Source: Amycolatopsis sp. FDAARGOS 1241
GTDB lineage: Bacteria > Actinomycetota > Actinomycetes > Mycobacteriales > Pseudonocardiaceae
Reading direction: 5' to 3'
Assembly (NCBI RefSeq): GCF_016889705.1
Contig: NZ_CP069526.1
Location: 434,001 to 498,000 of the forward strand
DNA: 64,000 nucleotides
Shown here: positions 1-8,711 of the stretch, in pieces
Layout of the letters: each line of letters starts with the position of its first letter
How positions within the stretch are numbered: position 1 is the stretch's first letter
Program-made: the position numbers and the translations under genes
The notes under the pieces: model-generated
What the model saw: the letters and a program-made list of their open reading frames with translations, nothing else
What the model was told of the DNA's origin: nothing
Database searches by the model: none

Positions 1-1
1 C

Positions 2-85
2 GCCGCTCGCCTCCGCTACACCCGCACGTGGCACCGCTCGCCGTCGGGCTGGCGGGTGGTCGCGGCGCACGCGAGCTACGCCTGA
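2..85 (+). CDS. C-terminal end of a SnoaL/DUF4440-like (NTF2 fold) protein, partial
   Basis: Only the last 27 codons are inside the window, ending at TGA 83-85. The residues include RYTRTWHRSPSGWRVVAAHAS. An aromatic strand followed by a GWRVVAAHAS ending is how DUF4440/SnoaL-like proteins usually finish. The start and any catalytic residues lie upstream, so the family is a guess from the tail alone. Confidence 0.5.
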   Translation, partial: AARLRYTRTWHRSPSGWRVVAAHASYA

Positions 86-218
86 CCTGCGAAGATCACC
101 GAGCCACCCGGTCGCGGGTAAGGCTGTCCCCACCTTCGGGACGCCGGTCCGCACCATGTCGGTTCCACCGCCGTCGGACCTACGTTCGTAAGCACCAGAC
201 GAGCGAGGGAGAGTGGCG

Positions 219-929
219 ATGACGGCGACGGACCTGCAACCACCGCGAGTGGAGCACCCACCGGCGGGGCGGCCGCGGCGCAAGCGCCGGCCCTGGATCG
301 GCGTGCTGGGACTGGTCGTGGTGGCGTTCCTGGCGTACTCATTGCCGCCGTACCTTTCGCTGGACCCCGCGCAGTCGCGGGTGCCGGCGCCCGCCGGGTT
401 CGGGGCGCACTACTGGTTCCTCGTGGGCCACGTGGTGTTCGGCTCGATCGCGATGCTCTGCGCGGTCGTCCAGATCTGGCCGTGGGTCCGCCGGCGGTTC
501 TCGGTGCTCCACCGCTACGCCGGCCGCGGCTACGTCTTCGGCGGTGTGCTGCCCTCGGGCGTCATGGCCCTCACGATCGGCGCCGCGAGCCCCTTCGGGC
601 CGGCCACGCGAGCCAGCGACGTGCTGCTGGCCGTCGTCTGGATCGGCACGACCTGGGCCGGCTTCCGCGCCGCCCGTGAGCGCCGCTTCGCCGACCACCG
701 GCGGTGGATGGTCCGCAGCTTCGCGCTGACGATGTCCATCATCCTCAACCGCCTCATCTCACCGCTGGCGATCATCCTCCTGGAGCCGCAGGTCCCCACC
801 ACCTTCGGCGGTAGCCAGGTCGCCTTCATGCAATCCGTCGCCGCCATCGCTGCGTGGGCCAGCTGGACGCTCGCCCTGATCGGCGCCCAGCTCTGGCTCG
901 ACCGCAAGCCGCGGCGCGTGACGGCCTAG
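219..929 (+). CDS. DUF2306-family integral membrane protein
   Basis: A 236-residue protein with a basic, proline-rich N-terminus and about five to six hydrophobic segments: near residues 27-45, 64-85, 105-125, 135-150, 170-190 and 208-228. The layout with HRYAGRGYVFGG and an internal DHRRWMVRS loop matches DUF2306 membrane proteins, whose role is unknown. ATG 219 is chosen over GTG 213 because GAGGGAGA at 205-212 sits 6 nt before it and would touch the GTG. It is separated by 11 nt from the next gene on the same strand, so the two may be co-transcribed. Confidence 0.8.
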   Translation: MTATDLQPPRVEHPPAGRPRRKRRPWIGVLGLVVVAFLAYSLPPYLSLDPAQSRVPAPAGFGAHYWFLVGHVVFGSIAMLCAVVQIWPWVRRRFSVLHRYAGRGYVFGGVLPSGVMALTIGAASPFGPATRASDVLLAVVWIGTTWAGFRAARERRFADHRRWMVRSFALTMSIILNRLISPLAIILLEPQVPTTFGGSQVAFMQSVAAIAAWASWTLALIGAQLWLDRKPRRVTA

Positions 930-940
930 CCTCGAGACGC

Positions 941-1666
941 ATGGCCCGCATCGGATTGCTCTACCCGACCAGGAACGCCGGCGAGGACGACTTCGCCGAC
1001 CTCGCCGGCCGGTTCCGTCCCACCCTCGACCTCGCCGTCCGCTACTTCCCCTGGCCCGCCGACGTGAACGACCTCGCGGGCCAGAACCTCGCGACCGTCG
1101 CCGACGCCGTGCGCCGGCTGGGCTCCGAAGAACACCTCGACGCGGTGCTGCCGGAGGTCGCCACCGGGTTCGACTCGGTGGCTTTCGCCGTCACCAGCTC
1201 CAGTTTCCTGGTCGACCCCGACCACCAACTGGCGACCCTGCGCCGGCTCTGCGGTGCTCCCGCCACCAGCACGACTTCCGCCTTCCAAGACGCCATCCGG
1301 GTGCTGGGCTTGCACACGGTCTCCCTCGCGTCGGTCTACCACCCGAGCTTTTCCGACCACTTCGTCAACCGCCTCGACGCGCACGTCGTCCACCGCGTCG
1401 ACGCCTCCGCCGGGTCCGACCGCGAGCTGGCCGCGTGGCCACCGGAGCGCATCGTGGACCTCGTCGCCCGGGCTGCGCACCCGAAGGCTCAAGCGGTGCT
1501 GCTCCCGGAAACCGCCCTGCACACCAGCCGCCTCACCGCCGAACTCGAACGCGCCGCCGGTTGCCCGGTCCTCACCGCCACCCAGGTCACGCTGTGGTCC
1601 GCGGCCCGCCTCGCCGGCGTGGACCCCGCCGTCGCCGAAGGCGCCGGTCCGTTGTTCAGGCCCTAG
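941..1666 (+). CDS. Maleate isomerase / Asp-Glu racemase superfamily protein lacking both catalytic cysteines
   Basis: A 241-residue protein with the fold pattern of the maleate cis-trans isomerase and arylmalonate decarboxylase group. These enzymes normally use two cysteines as acid/base pair, within motifs like YACL and ISCA. Here the equivalent segments read VAFAVTSSSF and AVLLPETAL, so both cysteines appear replaced (by V and E). The rest of the fold, including the GAPATSTTSAF segment and the C-terminal VLTATQVTLW helix, is retained. ATG 941 begins the recognisable family N-terminus (MARIGLLYP). The 3' end overlaps the convergent hydrolase gene by 11 nt. It is either a changed enzyme or a non-catalytic relative. 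Confidence 0.75.
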   Translation: MARIGLLYPTRNAGEDDFADLAGRFRPTLDLAVRYFPWPADVNDLAGQNLATVADAVRRLGSEEHLDAVLPEVATGFDSVAFAVTSSSFLVDPDHQLATLRRLCGAPATSTTSAFQDAIRVLGLHTVSLASVYHPSFSDHFVNRLDAHVVHRVDASAGSDRELAAWPPERIVDLVARAAHPKAQAVLLPETALHTSRLTAELERAAGCPVLTATQVTLWSAARLAGVDPAVAEGAGPLFRP

Positions 1667-2390
1667 GCAGGTTCTCGGCGAACAGCTGCTTCAACGCCGT
1701 CCAGTGCCGCTCTTCCGCGGACTGGTCGTACGTCGCGTTGTCGGGGACGGCGAACCCGTGTTCGGCGGGGTACGTCTCCAGCGTGTGCCGCACTCCGGCG
1801 GCCACCAGCGCGTTCCGCAGGCGCTCGTGCTGCTCGGCCGGGAAGGCCTTGTCGTTGCGGGCGGCGGCGACGTGGAGAGCACCGCGGATCCGCCCGGCGA
1901 CGAGATGCGGACTGTCCGGGTCGTCCGCAGCCGCGAGGTTGCCGCCGTGGAAGGACGCGGCGGCCGCGACGCGCGGAAAATGCGCTGCGGCCCACAACGA
2001 AAACCGGCCGCCCAGGCAGTACCCCACCGCACCGACCGCAGAGCCCGCGACTTCCGCCCGGCCGGCCAGGAAATCGAGGTACGCGCCCGTATCCCGCACC
2101 GCGAGTTCCGCCGGCACGCTCCGGCCCAGTGCCGTCAGCCGTTCCCGTTCGGCGGGCACGGTGAACACCGTGGCGACGTCGAACGGCGCGTACGGCGTGC
2201 GGTAGTAGCCGTCCGGCAGCAGCACGACGTAGCCGAGCGCGCTGAGCCGGTCCGCCATCGCGGCGAACGTCTCGCGGACCCCCGCCGCATCGGTGTACAG
2301 GATCACCGCCGGCCCCGCGCTCAGCGGCGTGTGCAGCGTGGCCGAGCAGAGGCCGTCCGGCGTGGTGATGGTGACCGCGATCCGCGACAT
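1656..2390 (-). CDS. Dienelactone hydrolase family protein
   Basis: A 244-residue alpha/beta hydrolase. The nucleophile elbow is GYCLGG near residue 125, with the cysteine typical of dienelactone hydrolases. The acid is in the ARNDKAF segment and the histidine in PAEHGF near the C-terminus. Dienelactone hydrolases open lactone rings formed during aromatic ring cleavage, though many relatives have other ester substrates. It lies 61 nt beyond the 3' end of the acyl-CoA dehydrogenase on the same strand and may belong to the same aromatic-CoA transcription unit. Confidence 0.85.
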   Translation of the reverse strand: MSRIAVTITTPDGLCSATLHTPLSAGPAVILYTDAAGVRETFAAMADRLSALGYVVLLPDGYYRTPYAPFDVATVFTVPAERERLTALGRSVPAELAVRDTGAYLDFLAGRAEVAGSAVGAVGYCLGGRFSLWAAAHFPRVAAAASFHGGNLAAADDPDSPHLVAGRIRGALHVAAARNDKAFPAEQHERLRNALVAAGVRHTLETYPAEHGFAVPDNATYDQSAEERHWTALKQLFAENLPRA

Positions 2391-2451
2391 GGCACCGAAG
2401 CTACCCGCGGTGGCCGCCGCCCGCAGCGAAAATCGCCGACGGCGAAACCCG

Positions 2452-3591
2452 CTACGACTGCAACGACCGTGCGATGATCGTCCGCTGGATCTCCGACGCG
2501 CCTTCGTAGATCCGCGGCGCGCGCACTTCGCGGTACAGGTGCTCCAGCAGGTGCCCCCGCCGCAACGCTCGCGCGCCGTGCAGCTGCACCGCCGAATCCA
2601 CGACGTACTGCGCGGCCTCCGTCGCGAACAGCTTCGCCATCGCGGCCCGGCCGGCCAGCCCGGTGGAACCCGCGTCGTACGCCGACGCCGCCGCGTAGAC
2701 CAGCAAGCGCGCGGCTTCGGTCCGGGTGGCCATCTCCGCCAGCGTGTGCGCCACCGTCTGCTGCTTGATCAACGGGCCGCCGAAGGCCGTCCGCGACGAC
2801 GTGTACGCCACCGCGGCGTCCAGCGCCGCCTGAGCCATCCCGACCGCGAACGCCCCGACGCTCGGCCGGAACAGGTCCAGCGTCCGCATCGCCACGGCGA
2901 ACCCGCGGTTCTCCTCACCCAGCAGCTCGTCGCGGTGCACGCGCACCCCGTCGAACTCCAGCGTGCCGATCGGGTGCGGGCTCACCAGGTCCAGGTGCTC
3001 ACCGGACAGGCCCGCCCGATCACCCGGCACCACAAAAGCGCTCACCCCGCGCGAACCCGCGTCGGGCACCGTCCGCGCGAACACGGTGTAGAAGTCCGCC
3101 TCCGGGGCGTTCGAGATCCACATCTTCGACCCGGTGAGCCGCCATCCGTCGCCGTCCGGTTCGGCGGCCAGCTGCAACGCGGCGGCGTCGGAACCGGCGT
3201 CCGGCTCGGTCAGGGCGAAGGCCGCCACGGCGTCCCCCGCCGCCACGGCCGGCAGCCAGCGTGCGACCTGTTCGTCCTTTCCGGACTGCAGCACCGGGTA
3301 ACTCCCCAGCCCCTGCAGCGCCAGCGCGGTCTCGGCCTCCGTGTTCTCCGTCGCCAGCGCCTCCCGCAGCAGGCACAGGTCGAGCGCCGCCGCTTGCCGC
3401 GTGGGCTGTCCACTTTCGACGCCGGGGAACAGCCGAGCCAGGAGACCGTGCGAGCCCATCGCCTTGAGCAGCGGCCGGTTGACGGCACCTTCGGCGCCCG
3501 CCTCGGCGAGCGGTCGCAGCTGCTCGGCAGCGAGCCGCTTCACCGACGCGACGAAGGCCTGCTGGTCGGGTGTCAGGGCAAAGGCGTTCAT
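2452..3591 (-). CDS. Acyl-CoA dehydrogenase
   Basis: A 379-residue FAD-dependent acyl-CoA dehydrogenase. Visible family features are the flavin/substrate segment AFALTEPDAGSD, the KMWISNA strand, and the C-terminal IYEGASEIQ motif whose Glu is the catalytic base. The true start is ATG 3591: GAGGGAGCG stands just before it, and the ATG overlaps the stop of the upstream monooxygenase as ATGA, so translation is coupled. Context suggests a CoA-thioester intermediate of aromatic degradation as substrate; the sequence does not tell which one. Confidence 0.9.
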   Translation of the reverse strand: MNAFALTPDQQAFVASVKRLAAEQLRPLAEAGAEGAVNRPLLKAMGSHGLLARLFPGVESGQPTRQAAALDLCLLREALATENTEAETALALQGLGSYPVLQSGKDEQVARWLPAVAAGDAVAAFALTEPDAGSDAAALQLAAEPDGDGWRLTGSKMWISNAPEADFYTVFARTVPDAGSRGVSAFVVPGDRAGLSGEHLDLVSPHPIGTLEFDGVRVHRDELLGEENRGFAVAMRTLDLFRPSVGAFAVGMAQAALDAAVAYTSSRTAFGGPLIKQQTVAHTLAEMATRTEAARLLVYAAASAYDAGSTGLAGRAAMAKLFATEAAQYVVDSAVQLHGARALRRGHLLEHLYREVRAPRIYEGASEIQRTIIARSLQS

Positions 3592-5939
3592 CGCTCCCTC
3601 TCCGGTCGCCAGCGGGCGTGCGCGGTCTGGTGCCCACCGGTGCGTACGAGTTCCAGCCGCGGCTCCGGCCCGTCGGTGCGACCGGTGACCGGCCGCCGCT
3701 TCCCGGCCGCCCACGGCTTCGGCCACGGCACCGGGTACTCCTGCTCCGCGGCCGCGTGCAAAGTCCACTGTGGATTGTAGAGGTGGGTCCGGCCCAGCGC
3801 GCACAGGTCCGCGCGCCCGGCGAGGATCAGCGAGTTCACGTCGTCGTACGAGGAGATCGCGCCGACGGCGATCACGGCCGTGCCGAACTCGCGCCCGAGC
3901 TCGTTGCGGATCCGGTCCGCGTACGGCGTCTGGTAGCTGCGCCCGAACTTCGGCCGCTCCTCGCTCACGACCTGCCCGGTCGACACGTCGACCGCCGCCG
4001 CGCCGTGCGAGGCGAACGCCCGTGCGATCTCGACGGCGTCGTCCGCCTCGATCCCGCCGTCGTACCAGTCCGTGGCGGAGATGCGCACCGTCATCGGCCG
4101 GCCGGTGGGCCACACCTCGCGGACGGCGTCGAACACCTCCAGCGGGAACCGCAGCCGGTTCTCCAACGATCCCCCGTACGCGTCCGTCCGCTGGTTCGTC
4201 AGCGGCGACAGGAACGACGACAGCAGGTACCCGTGCGCGCAGTGCAGCTCCAGCAGGTCGAACCCGGCCTCCGCCGCCCGGCGCGCCGAAGCCACGAACT
4301 GCTCCCGGATCTCCGCCAGCTCCTCGACGCTCAGCTCCCGCGGCGTCTGGCTGTCCGGCCGGTACGGCAGCGGCGACGGGCCGCAGACCTCCCAGTTGCC
4401 CTCCGGCAGCGGATCGTCCATGCCCTCCCACATGAGTTTCGTCGAACCCTTGCGCCCGGAGTGGCCCAGCTGCAACCCGATCTTCGCCGGCGTGCTGTCG
4501 TGCACGAAGTCGACGATGCGCTGCCACGCCCGCGTCTGCTCGTCGGTGTACAGGCCGGGGCAGCCCGGCGTGATCCGGGCTTCGGGTGAAACGCAGATCA
4601 TCTCCGTCATCACCAGGCCGGCGCCGCCGAGCGCCTTGCTGCCCAGGTGCACCAGGTGGAACTCACCGGGCACGCCGTCGACGGCCGAATACATGTCCAT
4701 CGGCGACACGATCACGCGGTTCGGCAGCTCCAGCTCTCCGATGCGCACGGGCTGGAACATCGGCGGCGCGACCGGCGTGCCGAGCGAGCGCGCGAACCAC
4801 TCGTCCAGCTCCGTGGCGAACTCCGGATCCCGCAGCTTCAAGTTGTCGTAGGTGACGCGGCGGCTGCGCGTGAGCAGGTTGAACGCGAACTGCTCCGGCT
4901 CCTGGTGCGTGTACTGCGCCAGGCTCTCGAACCACTCCAGGCTCGCCTGCGCCGCGCGCTGCGTCGACTCGACCACGGGCTTGCGCTCGGCTTCGTACGC
5001 CGCCAGCGCCGAGGCGACGGAGTCCTGCTCGTGCAGGCACGCGGCCAGCGCCAGCGCGTCCTCCATCGCCAGCTTGGTGCCGGAGCCGATCGAGAAGTGG
5101 GCGGTGTGCGCGGCGTCGCCGAGCAGCACCACGTTGTCGTGCACCCAGCTCTCGCAGCGGACCGTGCCGAAGGTGTTCCACTTCGAGTTGTTGGCCAGCA
5201 TGTGGTGCTCGCCCAGCACGTCGGCGCACAGTTCGCGGATGAGCTCGATGGACTTCTCGTCGCTCTCGCCCGGTGCGAGGTCGGTGGCGGCGATCGGCGC
5301 GAACGCCTGCTGCCACACGTCCTCGTGCAGTTCGAGGATGAACGTGCTGCCGTCGCGCCCGTACGGGTAGCCGTGGATCTGCATGATCCCGTGGGGCGTT
5401 TCGAGCACGTGGAACTTGAAGGCGTCGAAGACCAGGTCGGTGCCCAGCCAGATGTAGCGGCACCGGCGTGTCTCGACGGTCGGGCGGAACGAGTCCGCGA
5501 ACCGCCGGCGCACGCCCGAGTTCACGCCGTCGGACGCGATGACCAGGTCGTAGTCGCGCGAGAGCTGCTCGGCGTCGGGCGCCTCGGTGCGGAACCGCAG
5601 GTCCACGCCGAGCTCGCGGCAGCGCTCCTGCAGGATCGCCAGCAGCCGCTTGCGGCTCATCGCCGCGAACCCGTGCCCGCCGGACGTGTGCACCTCGCCG
5701 CGGTAGTGCACGTCGATGTCGTCCCACCGGGCGAACTCGCGGCTCATCGCCTCGTGCACCGCCGAGTCGGCGTGCTCGATGCCGCCGAGCGTTTCGTCCG
5801 AGAACACCACGCCGAACCCGAACGTGTCATCCGGCGCGTTGCGTTCCCACACCGTGATCTCGTGCTCAGGGCCGAGCTGCTTCGCTAGGGCGGCGAAGTA
5901 GAGGCCCGCCGGGCCGCCGCCGAGAACCGAAATCCGCAC
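3588..5939 (-). CDS. Bifunctional 2-aminobenzoyl-CoA monooxygenase/reductase or salicylyl-CoA 5-hydroxylase
   Basis: A 783-residue fusion of two flavoproteins. Residues 1-370 form a class A FAD monooxygenase, with the dinucleotide motif GGGPAGLYFA near residue 8 and the second FAD motif VVLLGDAAHTAHFSIGSG. From about residue 395 an Old-Yellow-Enzyme-type FMN barrel follows (PPMFQPVRIGELELPNR, LQLGHSGRKG, ELHCAHGYLLSSFLSPLTNQ). This architecture is known for 2-aminobenzoyl-CoA monooxygenase/reductase of anthranilate breakdown and for salicylyl-CoA 5-hydroxylases; sequence alone cannot choose between them. Translation starts at GTG 5939 directly on the FAD-binding strand. It is coupled to the acyl-CoA dehydrogenase and faces RidA across a 68-bp promoter region. 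No aryl-CoA ligase is present in the window. Confidence 0.9.
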   Translation of the reverse strand: MRISVLGGGPAGLYFAALAKQLGPEHEITVWERNAPDDTFGFGVVFSDETLGGIEHADSAVHEAMSREFARWDDIDVHYRGEVHTSGGHGFAAMSRKRLLAILQERCRELGVDLRFRTEAPDAEQLSRDYDLVIASDGVNSGVRRRFADSFRPTVETRRCRYIWLGTDLVFDAFKFHVLETPHGIMQIHGYPYGRDGSTFILELHEDVWQQAFAPIAATDLAPGESDEKSIELIRELCADVLGEHHMLANNSKWNTFGTVRCESWVHDNVVLLGDAAHTAHFSIGSGTKLAMEDALALAACLHEQDSVASALAAYEAERKPVVESTQRAAQASLEWFESLAQYTHQEPEQFAFNLLTRSRRVTYDNLKLRDPEFATELDEWFARSLGTPVAPPMFQPVRIGELELPNRVIVSPMDMYSAVDGVPGEFHLVHLGSKALGGAGLVMTEMICVSPEARITPGCPGLYTDEQTRAWQRIVDFVHDSTPAKIGLQLGHSGRKGSTKLMWEGMDDPLPEGNWEVCGPSPLPYRPDSQTPRELSVEELAEIREQFVASARRAAEAGFDLLELHCAHGYLLSSFLSPLTNQRTDAYGGSLENRLRFPLEVFDAVREVWPTGRPMTVRISATDWYDGGIEADDAVEIARAFASHGAAAVDVSTGQVVSEERPKFGRSYQTPYADRIRNELGREFGTAVIAVGAISSYDDVNSLILAGRADLCALGRTHLYNPQWTLHAAAEQEYPVPWPKPWAAGKRRPVTGRTDGPEPRLELVRTGGHQTAHARWRPERER

Positions 5940-5949
5940 GAGAGCCAGG

Positions 5950-5967
5950 GTATGTCGTCTGACATAC
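5950..5967. promoter_or_regulatory. Inverted-repeat operator between monooxygenase and ridA
   Basis: The arms gtatgtc and gacatac are perfectly complementary around a 4-nt centre, in the 68-bp gap between two divergent starts. It is the only such palindrome in the gap and is well placed to control both genes. PaaX, encoded next door, is the obvious candidate ligand, but the site does not obviously match the classical PaaX consensus. Confidence 0.6.
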
Positions 5968-6007
5968 GATCGTCAAGAACGCGATAGATGAGCTAGGCTG
6001 CCGCAGC

Positions 6008-6400
6008 ATGGAGCGCATCAACCCACCCGAGCTGGGCCGCCCGTCCGGCTTCTCCCACGCCGTGGCCGCCGAAGGCCGGCTCGTCTTCCTCGCCGGTCAG
6101 ACGGCACTCGACGAGCACGGCAGGATCGTCGGTGACGGCGTGGTCGAGCAATTCGAGCGGGCGCTCGGCAACCTGCTCACGGCCCTGCGCGCGGCCGGCG
6201 GTGAGCCCGCCGACCTGTGCAGCGTCACCATCTACCTCGTCGACATGGACGACTACAAGGCCCACGCGCGGGAGATCGGCAAGGTGTGGAAGCGCCTCGC
6301 CGGGACCGAGTACCCGGCGATGGCGGGCATCGGCGTGAGCCGGCTGTGGGACGTCGAGGCCCTGGTGGAGGTGCAGGGCTTCGCGGTGGTCAGCCGCTGA
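6008..6400 (+). CDS. RidA (YjgF/YER057c/UK114) family protein
   Basis: A 130-residue protein covering the whole RidA fold (FLAGQTAL, DLCSVTIYLVDMDDY, ALVEVQGFAVV). RidA enzymes hydrolyse reactive imines or enamines, and relatives act as 2-aminomuconate deaminases in aromatic degradation. The arginine that binds substrate in archetypal RidA (PAR motif) is replaced by methionine (YPAMAGIGV), which points to one of the Rid subfamilies with another substrate. It is divergent from the aminobenzoyl-CoA monooxygenase, consistent with handling a nitrogen-containing intermediate. Its 3' end overlaps paaX by 11 nt. Confidence 0.85.
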   Translation: MERINPPELGRPSGFSHAVAAEGRLVFLAGQTALDEHGRIVGDGVVEQFERALGNLLTALRAAGGEPADLCSVTIYLVDMDDYKAHAREIGKVWKRLAGTEYPAMAGIGVSRLWDVEALVEVQGFAVVSR

Positions 6401-7238
6401 GCACCTGCAGCAGGTAGTCGCGGGCCGGGGCTTCGAGGCGTTCGTGGAGCGCGAAGAAGACCTCGGCCGCGCGGATGCCGGACCAGTCCTGCGGCAGCAG
6501 CTCGGAGGGCAGGCCCGGGTCGAGGTAGGGCATGCGCCGCCAGCCGGTGAGCACGCGCACGTAGTCGGCGAACGCCTCGTCACCCGGCGCCGTGCGGCGC
6601 CGCTTCCAGCGGTCGAGCACGGGGCCGTGCTCTTCGAGGAACGCCGTGTACAGCGCGTCGAGCTGGTCGAGGTCCCACCACTCGCGGACCTTGTCACGCG
6701 CGTCGCCGAAGGCCAGGTGCTCGGCGCGGAACAGGTCGGCGTAGCTCGCCAGACCCAGGCGGGTCAGCGCGTCGGCGGTGACGGCGTGCAGGTGGGCGGG
6801 CGCGATCCACACGCCGGACGACGCGGTGCCGAAGCCGAGACGGGCCAGCTGCGTGCGCAGCACGTGGCGCTTGTGCCGCTCTGTTTCGGGCACGGAGAAG
6901 ACGGCGAGCAGCCAGCCGTCGGCGAGCGTCGCGCGGTCGCGGCGGAAGATGCGTTCGTCGCCTTCGCGCAGGATCGCGAGCGCGGTCTCCGACAGCTCGT
7001 AACCCGCGGTGCTGTCGCGGCGCACTGCGTCGAGGATGCCGCGCCGCTTCAACCGCGAAATCGAGGAGCGCACCGCCGGCTCGTCCACGCCGAGCGCCGC
7101 GAGCAGGTCGATGAGCGACGCGACGGACAGCCAGCCACCCTCGATCCGGTGGTAGAAGCCGTATACGGACACGATCAGCTGTCGAGGCTGGGCGGCACGC
7201 CCGGCGTCGAGCTCGGTTGACTCCGGTACGGCCGTCAC
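6390..7238 (-). CDS. PaaX-family transcriptional repressor
   Basis: A 282-residue regulator with the PaaX layout: N-terminal winged helix (QLIVSVYGFYHR, then VRSSISRLKRRGIL), a central ferredoxin-like part and a C-terminal helical domain (LDALYTAFLEEHGP, YLDPGLPSELLPQDW). PaaX binds phenylacetyl-CoA; relatives next to other aromatic-CoA genes respond to other thioesters. GTG 7238 is preferred to the TTG at 7274, which would add 12 atypical residues. It probably represses the divergent monooxygenase/ridA promoter, which contains a palindrome. Confidence 0.88.
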   Translation of the reverse strand: MTAVPESTELDAGRAAQPRQLIVSVYGFYHRIEGGWLSVASLIDLLAALGVDEPAVRSSISRLKRRGILDAVRRDSTAGYELSETALAILREGDERIFRRDRATLADGWLLAVFSVPETERHKRHVLRTQLARLGFGTASSGVWIAPAHLHAVTADALTRLGLASYADLFRAEHLAFGDARDKVREWWDLDQLDALYTAFLEEHGPVLDRWKRRRTAPGDEAFADYVRVLTGWRRMPYLDPGLPSELLPQDWSGIRAAEVFFALHERLEAPARDYLLQVLSG

Positions 7239-7402
7239 CCGCTCACCATACTGTGCGGTTCGTGACCGATCCAACCACAGTCACGGCGGAAAGCCCGGGC
7301 ACCCGCAGTGCCTGCGGGCCCTTCGCGGGTACCATTTGCCGGGCGATGGCGAACGTGGGCGAAGCACCCCTTTTCGGCAGGTTGACGCGTCGAGGCCGGC
7401 TC

Positions 7403-8014
7403 ATGGCGAAGCGCACCTGCGACCGCCGCGGACACGCGTTCGCGCTCGGCCGGTTCCTCTTCCGCACGCCCACGGCCTGGGAATACGCCGCCGCCGTGGC
7501 CTGCGGCAGCGACCCGGCGGCGCAGCGCTGGCTCGGCTGGCTGCCCGATTCCGTCGTGGCCGAACCCATGCGCTCCGAAGCGCTGCGCATCCTGCCCGGC
7601 ACCGGCCCGGCCTGGGCCACCCCCGATCCGCACTCCGTCGACGTGGTGGCCATCGACCTGCTGGAAGGCCGGTGCGCCGGCCTGGTCAGCGTGCACAGCG
7701 GCGAGGACGGCGGCCCCGAGACCGGCGGTTACCTGGCCCCGGCCTACCGCGGCCGGGGCCTGGGCCGCGACCTGTTCGCCGCCGGGTTGCTGCTGGCTCA
7801 TTCGCACCTCGGCCTGCCGCGCGTGCGTGCGGGGGCCGAGGTCGGCAACGTCGCCAGCGGCCGCTCCCTGGAGGCGGCCGGCATGCGGCGCGCCTCCGGC
7901 CCGCCCCACTACACGCTGCCGAACGGCCGCGTCAGCGAAGCGTGGTGGTACCAGCACGACGTCCCTCGCCCGCACCGTTGCCCGGGTCCGCGAGCCGAGT
8001 GGCTGGCCCGCTGA
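7403..8014 (+). CDS. GNAT-family N-acetyltransferase
   Basis: About 203 residues. The acetyl-CoA binding motif A is visible as YLAPAYRGRGLGRDLF, followed by the motif B helix (AGAEVGNVASGRSLEAAGM) and a closing strand with ARG-like VSEAWWYQHDV. The family acetylates amines of small molecules or proteins; the substrate is unknown. ATG 7403 is preferred because CGAGG at 7391-7395 lies 7 nt upstream and the fold starts shortly after; an in-frame ATG at 7346 is the alternative. Transcription is divergent from paaX. Confidence 0.8.
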   Translation: MAKRTCDRRGHAFALGRFLFRTPTAWEYAAAVACGSDPAAQRWLGWLPDSVVAEPMRSEALRILPGTGPAWATPDPHSVDVVAIDLLEGRCAGLVSVHSGEDGGPETGGYLAPAYRGRGLGRDLFAAGLLLAHSHLGLPRVRAGAEVGNVASGRSLEAAGMRRASGPPHYTLPNGRVSEAWWYQHDVPRPHRCPGPRAEWLAR

Positions 8015-8108
8015 CTCGCCGGTCCAGCTGACTGGGCTGCGCTGCCGGGCTTCCGGCGCCCGGACACTTCGGCCCCCACCGACGCTTCCCGCCCTTACCG
8101 TCTTCGCC

Positions 8109-8711
8109 GTGGACTCGCTCAGCCTCCTCACCGACGCGCCGGTGCCTCCGGTGCCGGCGAACCTGACCTGGCTGCGGGCTGTGGTCGCCCGCTTCAGCAC
8201 TGGTGAAGACCACGAGCGGCGCCGCGCCCTGGTCGTCGAGCAGCTGCGGCGGGTGGACCCCGCGGAGCTGCGGGAAGCGGCTCGGGCGCGGCCGCAGGAC
8301 GCTCCGGTCGCCGTGCTCGCCGATGCGCTCGGGCTGGGCGTGGATCCGGCCGACGTCGCCGCCGTCGCCGGGGCGTACCAGCCGCACTTCCCGCAGTCCG
8401 CGGCAGCCGACGCGGCGTGCGCGCGGCTCGTGGCGGCGCTGGGCGGCGTGCCGGACGAGCGCACGGCGGCGGTGATCGGCCTGCTCGTGCAGGCGTGCGA
8501 CGCCACGGTGAGCTTGATCCGGAACGCGGCCGCCGGCTCGGCCGAGCCGCCGGTGCCCTCGACCCGGCGCCTGGTCGACGGGGCCGAGGTGAGCGTGGAC
8601 CTGCGCGGTGCTCCGTTCGGCGCCGGGCCGCACGCGTGTCCGGGGGAGGCGTACGCGCGGGCGCTCGCCGAGGGCTTCCTCAGTGCCGCGCGGGGCAGCA
8701 GCCGGCGGTGA
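8109..8711 (+). CDS. Minimal cytochrome P450-like protein
   Basis: About 200 residues starting at GTG 8109. The C-terminal third carries a P450 haem-loop motif, PFGAGPHACPGEAYA, with the cysteine that would bind haem iron. An I-helix-like segment (GLLVQACDATVSLI) precedes it. Between them the K-helix EXXR and most of the usual sequence are absent, and the N-terminal 200 residues of a real P450 are missing. It may be a haem protein, a remnant, or a conserved small derivative; the reading frame is uninterrupted. The 3' end overlaps the convergent marR gene by 32 nt. Confidence 0.65.
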   Translation: MDSLSLLTDAPVPPVPANLTWLRAVVARFSTGEDHERRRALVVEQLRRVDPAELREAARARPQDAPVAVLADALGLGVDPADVAAVAGAYQPHFPQSAAADAACARLVAALGGVPDERTAAVIGLLVQACDATVSLIRNAAAGSAEPPVPSTRRLVDGAEVSVDLRGAPFGAGPHACPGEAYARALAEGFLSAARGSSRR

